Source of the DNA: Pseudomonas viridiflava | GTDB lineage: Bacteria; Pseudomonadota; Gammaproteobacteria; Pseudomonadales; Pseudomonadaceae | DNA length: 64,000 nucleotides | Reading direction: 5' to 3' | Assembly (NCBI RefSeq): GCF_900589395.1 | Contig: NZ_UUIS01000067.1 | Coordinates: 62,001 to 126,000, forward strand | In this document: positions 32,904 to 39,857 of the stretch, piece after piece | How positions within the stretch are numbered: position 1 is the stretch's first letter | Layout of the letters: the number at the start of each line of letters is the position of its first letter | Program-made: the position numbers and the translations under genes | Notes under the pieces: generated by a model | What the model was told of the DNA's origin: nothing | The model's database searches: none | Seen by the model: only the letters and a program-made list of their open reading frames with translations

Positions 32904-33683
32904 TCAATGCGCCTGGTTGAGCACCTGCAGGATGGCAGCGCTTTGCGCATCTGGCTCACCGTCGTAACGCGCCGGCCTGAAACGCATCTGGAACGCGGCC
33001 AGAACATTGCGTGTTTCGACATCCAGCACGCCGGTCTGCGGCGTGGTGTAACCAAAGCGTTTCAGTTGCTGCTGAAACCACAGGATGTCGGGCAGGGTCA
33101 CGGCCAGCAAAGCCTGGCGCTGCGCGACCTGCCGCTCGTCGGGCCATACGCCCAGGCCCGCCTCGGCCAGGCGTTTCCAGGGAAACAGCGGCCCCGGATC
33201 GAGCTTGCGCATCGGTGCGATGTCGCTGTGACCAATGATGTTTTTGACCGGCATGCCGTTGCGCTGGACGATGTCCTTGAGCAGCACGATCAACGCCTGC
33301 ACCTGCGCTTCGCTGTAGGGGTACCAGAGCCGGCCGGTCGGGGTGTCGAGGAAACCGGGATTGACGATCTCGATGCCGATGGAGCTGGAGTTGAGCCAGG
33401 TGCGGCCTTCCCACGAACTGTCGCCGGCATGCCAGGCGCGGGCGCTTTCATCGACCAGCTTGAAAATGGTGGCCGACTTGTCGTCGCCGATCAGGTAGTG
33501 GCTGCTGACCTGGCCGTGGGTGAGCAATTTCAGCGATTGCTCCTGGGACGCCGAGGTGTAGTGGACGATGACGTACTGGATACGGTTATCGAAGTTGACC
33601 GAAGGGTGGCTGGTATCCAGCTTCGGGCCACTGGAACAGGCGGACAGAACGAGCAACGACAGCACAGCAAGGAACAACTTCAT
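32904..33683 (-). CDS. amiD: lipoprotein N-acetylmuramoyl-L-alanine amidase (AmiD/AmpDh2-like)
   Basis: 259 residues from the ATG at 33683. Lipoprotein signal (LAVLSLLVLSACSSG), then an amidase_2 zinc domain: YVIVHYTS, WHAGDSSWEGR and IIGHSDIAPMRKLDPGPLFPW supply the two His and one Asp ligands. A C-terminal peptidoglycan-binding-type helical domain follows (about 190-255). It cleaves the muramyl-peptide bond and may recycle 1,6-anhydro-muropeptides at the outer membrane, like AmpDh2 of P. aeruginosa, which also lies beside kinB. Confidence 0.93.
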   Translation of the reverse strand: MKLFLAVLSLLVLSACSSGPKLDTSHPSVNFDNRIQYVIVHYTSASQEQSLKLLTHGQVSSHYLIGDDKSATIFKLVDESARAWHAGDSSWEGRTWLNSSSIGIEIVNPGFLDTPTGRLWYPYSEAQVQALIVLLKDIVQRNGMPVKNIIGHSDIAPMRKLDPGPLFPWKRLAEAGLGVWPDERQVAQRQALLAVTLPDILWFQQQLKRFGYTTPQTGVLDVETRNVLAAFQMRFRPARYDGEPDAQSAAILQVLNQAH

Positions 33684-33775
33684 AAAGGGACTACTACTGG
33701 TGAGTGGCAAAGGACGCGTCATGATAGCGGAGCCGCCTTCAAACGCGTGACGTCGATGCCTACGACATGTTTGCC

Positions 33776-35968
33776 TCAGCCCTGTTCCACGCGATTGCGA
33801 CCGCCTTCCTTGGCCCGGTACAGGGCCTGGTCGGCGCGCTTGAGGGCCACGTCACTGCGTTCGCCGCTGCGCAGCACGGTCATGCCGATCGACACGGTAA
33901 TGGTGACCGGCTCGCCCTTGAAATGAAAGGGGCACCGTTCCACGGTTGCGCGCAGCTCATCGAGCAGTTGCAAGCCGGGGTCGACCGGGGTGGCCGGCAT
34001 CAGCAGGACGAATTCTTCACCGCCGAAGCGGGCCAGAAAACCGCGACCGTGCAGGTGCTTGTGCAGCGCCTTGGCGACGATCTTCAAGACTTTGTCGCCG
34101 GCCAGGTGCCCGTAGCCGTCGTTGATGCGCTTGAAATGGTCCAGATCCATGATGCACAGCAGCAGGCTGTTCTTGTTCTGCTGCCAGAGCGTGACTTCGC
34201 GCTCCAGACGCTCGCCCCACGCCGCGCGGTTGGGCAGCCCGGTCAGCGGGTCGATCAGCGCCTTGCGCCGCTGCTCTTCGAGGTTGGCGCGAAAACCCAT
34301 TGCCTCCTGCTCCATGCTCGCCACCCGCGTGGCCAGGCTTTGCAAGCGCTCAGCCACCTCATGCTCACGCTCGTCGCGCTGGCGCTGGTGCGCGTCCATG
34401 GCGCCGATCAGGCCTTCGAGGCGGTTTTCCAGGACACGCTTGAGGCTGTTCAGGTCCGAGGCGCCCTGCACGCTGGTTTGCAGGTCGTCGACATGTTCGC
34501 GCAGTTGGGTGTCGAAATGGCGTGCCGACGAATGACTGGCGGCATGCCCGTCACTGACCGCCTGCAGGCTGCTCTGAAAATAATCCAGGCGCTGGTTGAG
34601 CTGCTTGAGATACGCCTCGAACTCATGCTGGCCACTGTCGGTAATGGCCAGCATGAAAACGGCCAGATCATCGAGGATCGGTAGCAATTCATACCAGTTG
34701 AGACCATGTTCAAGGCGCAGGCGCAAGGATTCGGCTTGTGGACGGTGATGCTCGGGCAGGTTCAGGTCGCCCAGCAGCCCCAGCAGGGTCTGTTCGATGT
34801 GCGCAGCCACTGAGCTGTAACTGGGCTCGGTGGAGACGGGCAGGGCGTACTCGGGATCGATGTCGGCTTCGGCTTCGGCCTCGGTTCCACTTTCAGTTTC
34901 AGTTTCAGTTTCGGCTTCGCGCCCGGCGTCAACGACCGGCTCAGCGTCAAGGGTCTCGTCAGGCGTGAACGCTTCGGGGGCCGGCTCGGCCTCGTTCACC
35001 TCGGGCTCACGTATTTCAGGCTCGGGGGTTTGGGCCGCCTGGGCCAACGCCTCGTCCGACATGGGTGCCGGCTCGTCACCCGGCGGTGCAGGTGCAAGCG
35101 TCGCCGGCTCGACCAAGGCAGGCTCGGCCCCGGCCGACGTCGGGCTGACAGCCTGCGTCACAGGCCCGTGGTCGACCTCTGCGGGAACCGGCGCCTGGGC
35201 CGACAGCTCTGGCGGTACGGGCGTGTCGTCCTGCGGCGCTTCATCCGGGGGCGGTGCGGGGGCCGGCAGCGACGCGGCTGCGGCTGCGGCGAGGGTCACA
35301 GGTTGCGATGATTCATCCTTGTGCACGCCATCCAGCAAATCCTCATCGGGTGCCGAGGTGTCATTGGCCGACGCGGGCGACTCTTTGCGGTCGTCAGCCA
35401 GTACGCTGGCAACCCCGGGCTCGCCAGGCGTGGCGGCCGGCGGGTCATGACTGCCGAACAGCCGCTGCAACAGTCCGGGGCGGTGCGGTTCGTCCTTGTG
35501 CTCCAGTGCACCCAGGGCCTTGCTTTGCAATTCCTTGAGTTCACCCAGCAACAACGGCAGTTCGCGGGCCTGCCCGGCACGCTCTTCAAGCCCCTTGGCA
35601 AAACGCTTGAGCGGCTTGCGCACCTCACGGGGCAAGGGCAGGGCCTGCAATTGCGCCACCAGTTCGGTCAGCGCACTGCTGATTTGCCCGATCCGCACTT
35701 CGCGGCGCTGCTCGGAGTCGAGCACGGCTTTTTCCAGGCGCGGGATCAGACCGGCAAGCCCGGCGTCCATATCGTCCTTGCGGACAATCTCGCGGATTTC
35801 CTTCATGCAGGCGTCGACCGCGCGGTCGGTGCCTTCAGCCGCCAGGCTGCTGCGCACCAGGCCGCGACGCAGCAGGTCGAGCCGTGCCTGCCAGCGCTTT
35901 TCCAGGCGATCCTGTTGCTCGATGCCCTTGAGGTATTTCTCTTTCCAGCGCTCGGCGTCTTCGCTCAT
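33776..35968 (-). CDS. GGDEF diguanylate cyclase with long acidic linker
   Basis: 730 residues. The N-terminal 190 residues are helical and charged; about 200-380 is a Pro/Glu/Ala-rich acidic linker with a TETETESGTEAEAEAD run; about 385-555 is again coiled-coil-like; the C terminus is a GGDEF domain with the active-site GGEEF, FDHFKRIND-type MDLDHFKRINDGYGH and ISIGMT-type TVSIGMT. No membrane helix is seen, so it is probably cytosolic. The residues in the usual inhibitory-site position read HGRG rather than RxxD, so product feedback is probably absent. Its place matches PA5487 of P. aeruginosa. Start overlaps the upstream gene's stop by 4 bp. Confidence 0.88.
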   Translation of the reverse strand: MSEDAERWKEKYLKGIEQQDRLEKRWQARLDLLRRGLVRSSLAAEGTDRAVDACMKEIREIVRKDDMDAGLAGLIPRLEKAVLDSEQRREVRIGQISSALTELVAQLQALPLPREVRKPLKRFAKGLEERAGQARELPLLLGELKELQSKALGALEHKDEPHRPGLLQRLFGSHDPPAATPGEPGVASVLADDRKESPASANDTSAPDEDLLDGVHKDESSQPVTLAAAAAASLPAPAPPPDEAPQDDTPVPPELSAQAPVPAEVDHGPVTQAVSPTSAGAEPALVEPATLAPAPPGDEPAPMSDEALAQAAQTPEPEIREPEVNEAEPAPEAFTPDETLDAEPVVDAGREAETETETESGTEAEAEADIDPEYALPVSTEPSYSSVAAHIEQTLLGLLGDLNLPEHHRPQAESLRLRLEHGLNWYELLPILDDLAVFMLAITDSGQHEFEAYLKQLNQRLDYFQSSLQAVSDGHAASHSSARHFDTQLREHVDDLQTSVQGASDLNSLKRVLENRLEGLIGAMDAHQRQRDEREHEVAERLQSLATRVASMEQEAMGFRANLEEQRRKALIDPLTGLPNRAAWGERLEREVTLWQQNKNSLLLCIMDLDHFKRINDGYGHLAGDKVLKIVAKALHKHLHGRGFLARFGGEEFVLLMPATPVDPGLQLLDELRATVERCPFHFKGEPVTITVSIGMTVLRSGERSDVALKRADQALYRAKEGGRNRVEQG
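34857..34925. repeat. in-gene hexanucleotide-type repeat
   Basis: On the plus strand TCGGCT/TCGGCC units pass into TTTCAG units repeated three times and back to TTTCGGCTTCGC. It encodes the Glu/Thr/Ala run of the linker. Because the period is a multiple of three, slippage would change linker length without breaking the frame. Confidence 0.6.
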
Positions 35969-36849
35969 GCAGGTGATCCGCCATCAAGCCGGCTGGGCAC
36001 AGGCAGGCGATCACCCTGCAGCGAGGCGGGCAGGCGGATTTCGACGGCCACCGGCAGGTGATCGGAAATGGGCTGGGCCAGCACCTGGACCCGTTCGAGG
36101 GTCAGGGTCGGGCTGAGCAGAATATGATCCAGGCAGCGTTGCGGGCGCCAGCTCGGGAAGGTGGCTTCGATCTGCGGAGCCAGCAGGCCCAGGTCGCGCA
36201 GGGGCGAATGTTCCAGCAGGTCGAGGGCGTGGGTGTTCATGTCGCCCATCAGGATCTGGTGGCGATAATCGCCGATCAGGTCACGAATATAGGCCAGCTG
36301 CAAGGTGCGGGTACGCGCACCCAGCGCCAGGTGCATCATGACCACCACCAGCGCATCCTCACCCTCGCCGAAGCGCATGAGGATCGCGCCGCGTCCGGCC
36401 GGGCCGGGCAGCGGGTGGTCTTCGATGGCCCAGGGCCGCAGGCGGCTGAGCACGCCGTTGCTGTGCTGCGCCAGGCGCCCCAGGTTGCGATTGAGCTGTT
36501 GGTACCAGTACGGGAAACCGCCCAGCTGTGCCAGATGCTCGACCTGATTGATATAGCCCGAGCGCATGCTGCCACCATCGGCTTCCTGCAACGCCACCAG
36601 ATCGAAGTCACCGATCAGTTGGCCGATCTTCTGCAGGTTGCCCGAGCGCCCGCCATGCGGCAGCACATGCTGCCAGCTGCGGGTCAGGTAATGGTGATAG
36701 CGCTGGGTGGTGATGCCCACCTGGATATTGAAGCTGAGCAGGCGCAGGCGGCCATCGTCCGGCAGGCCGCTGTCGGTCAGGTGAGCTTCGTTGACCCGGG
36801 CATCACGCGGGCCGGCGACACGTTCGGTACCTCTGCCCCAGCGGCGCAT
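35965..36849 (-). CDS. endonuclease/exonuclease/phosphatase-family hydrolase
   Basis: 294 residues. Family motifs in order: LLSFNIQVG (Asn), VALQEAD (metal Glu), MGDMNTHALD (Asp/Asn) and SDHLPVAVEI (C-terminal catalytic His). Such Mg2+-dependent enzymes cleave phosphodiester bonds of nucleic acid or lipid headgroups. No signal peptide is apparent. Coupled to the diguanylate cyclase gene by a 4-bp ATGA overlap and preceded by dsbA (6 bp gap), so dsbA, this gene and the cyclase may be one transcript. Substrate unknown. Confidence 0.85.
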   Translation of the reverse strand: MRRWGRGTERVAGPRDARVNEAHLTDSGLPDDGRLRLLSFNIQVGITTQRYHHYLTRSWQHVLPHGGRSGNLQKIGQLIGDFDLVALQEADGGSMRSGYINQVEHLAQLGGFPYWYQQLNRNLGRLAQHSNGVLSRLRPWAIEDHPLPGPAGRGAILMRFGEGEDALVVVMMHLALGARTRTLQLAYIRDLIGDYRHQILMGDMNTHALDLLEHSPLRDLGLLAPQIEATFPSWRPQRCLDHILLSPTLTLERVQVLAQPISDHLPVAVEIRLPASLQGDRLPVPSRLDGGSPA

Positions 36850-36855
36850 GACGGC

Positions 36856-37500
36856 TTACTGACCGGGCTTGGCAGTGGCGCGCTCTTTGGCGATCAACTC
36901 GTCGGCCACCTTGAGGGCGCCGTCAGCTCCACCGGCGGTGCCAAGGTCAAAGCGGTATTTGCCATTGACGATCATGGTCGGTACGCCGGTCACTTCATAC
37001 TTCTTGGCCAGTTCCTTGGCCTTGGCGATCTGGCCCTTGACGGCGAAGGAGTTGAACGTACTGAGGAATTTCTCCTTGTCTACGCCCTGGGTGGCCAGGA
37101 AGTCGGCCATTTCCTCAGGCTTGACCAATTGCTTGTGCTGTTTCTGGATGGCCTCGAATACCGCGGCATGCACCTCGTGCTCCACGCCCATGCTTTCAAG
37201 GGTGATGAACATCTGGCCGTGAGCGTCCCAAGGCCCGCCAAACATGGCCGGGATACGCACGAAGTTGACATCGGAAGGCAGCTTTTCAACCCACGGATTG
37301 ATTTTCGGCTCGAAGGCGTAGCAGTGCGGGCACCCGTACCAGAACAACTCGACGACTTCGATCTTGCCAGGCTGGGCAACCGGCACCGCGCTGCTCAGCT
37401 CGACATATTGTTTGTCGGCCTCGATCGGCTGGGCGGCGTGTGCGGTCATACCAAACACGCTGGCGGCAACCAGGGCGGCGCTGAGAATCAGGTTACGCAT
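36856..37500 (-). CDS. dsbA: thiol:disulfide interchange protein DsbA
   Basis: 214 residues with a signal peptide (MRNLILSAALVAASVFGMTAHA). Thioredoxin fold with active site Cys57-Pro-His-Cys60 in FWYGCPHCYAFEP and the cis-Pro loop TGVPTMIVNG. It introduces disulfide bonds into periplasmic proteins. Start supported by GGAGTAAAG. The adjacent cytochrome c4 and engB genes match the P. aeruginosa order around PA5489. Confidence 0.96.
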   Translation of the reverse strand: MRNLILSAALVAASVFGMTAHAAQPIEADKQYVELSSAVPVAQPGKIEVVELFWYGCPHCYAFEPKINPWVEKLPSDVNFVRIPAMFGGPWDAHGQMFITLESMGVEHEVHAAVFEAIQKQHKQLVKPEEMADFLATQGVDKEKFLSTFNSFAVKGQIAKAKELAKKYEVTGVPTMIVNGKYRFDLGTAGGADGALKVADELIAKERATAKPGQ

Positions 37501-37680
37501 GCTTTACTCCTGAGCAGAATGGGATCGCGTACAGCGACGGCTTTTCGACCGGCCGTCACAGGGCGAGTTCGGTAGTGTAACGCTGGCGGTCAGAAAAAAG
37601 GGTAGACCAGGCCAGGGTTTTTTGGCGGGTGGCCTGTGATGCGTTTCAGCGGGGAAAGGCATAAGCCGACGGTGTGGCTT

Positions 37681-37701
37681 TCCCGGCTGAAGCCGGTCCT
37701 A
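37681..37701. repeat. single REP unit
   Basis: CCCGGCTGAAGCCGGTCCTA plus one base, a lone copy of the family paired elsewhere at 21442-21510, between dsbA and the cytochrome gene. Confidence 0.7.
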
Positions 37702-37732
37702 CGGGTCCTGCGGATGGCAGTAGAGCAGCGGC

Positions 37733-38347
37733 TCAATGCAAGCCCTGGATGTACTGGGCCAGCGCTTCGATGTCTTGGGTGCTCAGGCGCCCGGCGATGG
37801 TGCGCATGACTTGCGTGTCACCGTCGTTGACGCGCTGGCCTTCGCGAAAGGCCGTCAGCTGCTTTTTGATGTAGTCGGCGTGCTGGCCACCCAGGCGCGG
37901 GTAGCCGGCCGACGCATTGCCGCTGCCATCGGGCGCATGGCAGCCGGTGCAGGCCGGCAGGCCCTGCTCCAGCCTGCCGCCGCGAAACAGTGCCTGGCCA
38001 CGGGCGACCATCCCAGGGTCGGCGGCGCCCACGCCGGGTTTCTGGCGGTTGTACCAGGCGGCGATATCGGCCAGGTCCTGATCTTGCAGCGGGTTGAGCA
38101 GCCCGGTCATTTCCGGCACCACGCGCCGGCCGTCCCTGATCTCGCGCAACTGTTTGAGCAGGTAACGCTCGCCTTGACCGGCGAGCCTGGGGAAACTGGC
38201 CAGGGGGCTGTTGCCGTCCGGACCATGACAGGCCGTGCACACGGCAATCTTGTCCTGGCCTGCCTCGGCATTGCCTGCCAGGCCTGCCGCCTGCACCGAG
38301 GCGCAGGCTCCCAGGGTCAACAGCAGACTTGCAAGCAGTGTGTTCAT
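37733..38347 (-). CDS. cc4: diheme cytochrome c4
   Basis: 204 residues from the ATG at 38347 (GTGGATGACCTG just upstream; a GTG 12 bp earlier is possible). Signal peptide then two c-type domains with CTACH (Cys37, Cys40, His41) and CTGCH (Cys133, Cys136, His137). Cytochrome c4 carries electrons in the periplasm to terminal oxidases such as cbb3 or aa3. P. aeruginosa has a second cytochrome gene (PA5491) before engB; here only one is present. Confidence 0.93.
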   Translation of the reverse strand: MNTLLASLLLTLGACASVQAAGLAGNAEAGQDKIAVCTACHGPDGNSPLASFPRLAGQGERYLLKQLREIRDGRRVVPEMTGLLNPLQDQDLADIAAWYNRQKPGVGAADPGMVARGQALFRGGRLEQGLPACTGCHAPDGSGNASAGYPRLGGQHADYIKKQLTAFREGQRVNDGDTQVMRTIAGRLSTQDIEALAQYIQGLH

Positions 38348-38618
38348 CAGGTCATCCACATCGGCTATAGAGTGAAACGTCAGGGCGTGGCAGGCTCATG
38401 CGCCTGCCACGGCCGTCTTTGGCCATTTTCACGCCGGCTGCCCCGCCCTTGGGCGGGTGAGTCAGCAAAAACCTTTCAGGTTGAAAGCGGACTGCGGTCT
38501 AATACGCGCCGGATCGGGTTAAAACCTGCGCCCCAGGCGTGACCGATCCGCTTCTCGCTTCAATGTACAGAACACCGCTTGCCGCACCCCTTGCAGCAGG
38601 GCCATTACCGGAAATCAC

Positions 38619-39263
38619 ATGCAGCTCAAGAACCCCATCCTCGGCCTCTGCCAGCAAGCCACGTTCATGCTCAGCGCCGCCAAGGTCGACCAGTGCCCCG
38701 ATGATGCGGGCTTCGAAGTGGCCTTTGCCGGCCGCTCCAACGCCGGCAAGTCCAGCGCCCTGAACACCCTGACCCACGCCAGCCTGGCCCGCACCTCGAA
38801 GACCCCGGGGCGCACCCAGTTGCTGAACTTCTTCCGCCTGGACGACGAGCGGCGCCTGGTCGACCTGCCCGGCTACGGCTACGCCAAGGTGCCGATCCCG
38901 CTCAAGCAGCACTGGCAGCGTCACCTGGAAGCCTATCTGGGCAGCCGCGAAAGCCTCAAGGGCGTGATCCTGCTGATGGACGTGCGCCACCCGATGACCG
39001 ACTTCGACAACATGATGCTCGACTGGTCGGTGGCCAGCGGCATGCCGATGCACATCCTGCTGACCAAGGCCGACAAGCTGACCCATGGCGCAGCCAAGAA
39101 CACCCTGCTCAAGGTCCAGGCACAGATCCGCAAGGGCTGGGGCGACACTGTCACCATCCAGCTGTTCTCGGCACCAAAACGCACAGGCCTTGAAGAAGCC
39201 TATACCAGGCTGGCCGGTTGGCTCGAGCTGCCTGACAAGGTGCAGGTTGCAGCCACCGAATAG
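38619..39263 (+). CDS. engB: ribosome biogenesis GTPase EngB/YihA
   Basis: 214 residues. GTPase motifs G1 GRSNAGKSS (38-46), G2 region TPGRTQ, G3 DLPG and G4 TKAD are all present. EngB acts in late 50S subunit assembly and is essential in many bacteria. Divergent from the cytochrome gene, with a 271-bp gap holding its promoter. Downstream it faces the ErsA-like sRNA. Confidence 0.96.
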   Translation: MQLKNPILGLCQQATFMLSAAKVDQCPDDAGFEVAFAGRSNAGKSSALNTLTHASLARTSKTPGRTQLLNFFRLDDERRLVDLPGYGYAKVPIPLKQHWQRHLEAYLGSRESLKGVILLMDVRHPMTDFDNMMLDWSVASGMPMHILLTKADKLTHGAAKNTLLKVQAQIRKGWGDTVTIQLFSAPKRTGLEEAYTRLAGWLELPDKVQVAATE

Positions 39264-39284
39264 ATCGAAAGATAAATCGCAGGC

Positions 39285-39414
39285 AAAAAAAACCCCGGAC
39301 TTCGTATGGGGAGGGGGAAGTTCGGGGTTCAAGGTCCAGACCCTCAGGGAGGGGTCCGGATATCTGCCAACACTTAACACAACATAGGAGCATGAAAGGC
39401 CTTGCGAGCCAATC
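39285..39414 (-). ncRNA. ersA: ErsA (Spot 42-like) small RNA
   Basis: Located between engB and polA, where P. aeruginosa encodes the 132-nt ErsA. A terminator stem (39293-39302 with 39318-39327, CCCCGAACTT / AAGTCCGGGG) followed by eight T on the minus strand fixes the 3' end at about 39285. A second hairpin lies at about 39336-39361. The promoter at 39421-39448 places the 5' end near 39414, giving about 130 nt. ErsA is an Hfq-dependent base-pairing RNA acting on exopolysaccharide and porin mRNAs in P. aeruginosa. Strand, ends and promoter all agree; targets here are unknown. Confidence 0.85.
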
Positions 39415-39420
39415 GTGAAC

Positions 39421-39448
39421 TCTGACCGGGCCCCGGGGCGCTAAGTTC
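39421..39448 (-). promoter_or_regulatory. AlgU (sigma22)-type promoter of ersA
   Basis: On the minus strand GAACTT (39443-39448) is 17 bp from TCAGA (39421-39425). This fits the AlgU/RpoE consensus GAACTT-N16/17-TCTGA with one mismatch. In P. aeruginosa ersA is AlgU-dependent. Confidence 0.7.
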
Positions 39449-39554
39449 CTGAGATGAACAAATGTTCATATTGTCCACTCGGCAGGGTGTGAGGCGGCTC
39501 TGTTGGCGATAGCGGCAGCGAACCTGCCGCATTTTTATCGCCTGCCTTATCGCC

Positions 39555-39776
39555 ATCGCGAGCAAGCTCCCTCCCACAATGTTCGATGAAATCCCGGATC
39601 TTGTGCCAGACACAAGACCTGTAGGAGGCAGCAACGGCTGGCGATGGCTATGTAACAGGCGCAGCAGGTGTATGGGCCTTGCTGGCCTCATCGCTGGCAA
39701 GCCGCCTCCCACCCGTTGGATGTCGCCCTGGATTTCGGGCCTGGCACCAGACTGTGGGAGGCGGCTTGCCGGCGAT
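39555..39776. repeat. two REPINs of the GTGGGAGGCGGCTTGCC family
   Basis: 39690-39776 is a clean pair: GGCAAGCCGCCTCCCAC (right-facing) and GTGGGAGGCGGCTTGCCGGC. A degenerate pair lies at 39555-39646 (AGCAAGCTCCCTCCCAC and GTAGGAGGCAGC). The region between ersA and polA (39449-39857) is otherwise without features. Confidence 0.8.
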
Positions 39777-39857
39777 TACGGTGTTACACACGCAACAGAT
39801 GCACAGGCTTTACCGGCCCTGTCGCGAGCAGAGCTGCCGTCCACAGGCTGATCTGTA

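Noticed and set aside
39449..39857. CRISPR-like array in the repeated region before polA
   Set aside because: Repeats are inverted palindromes with irregular spacing, not regularly spaced direct repeats, and no cas gene is present.
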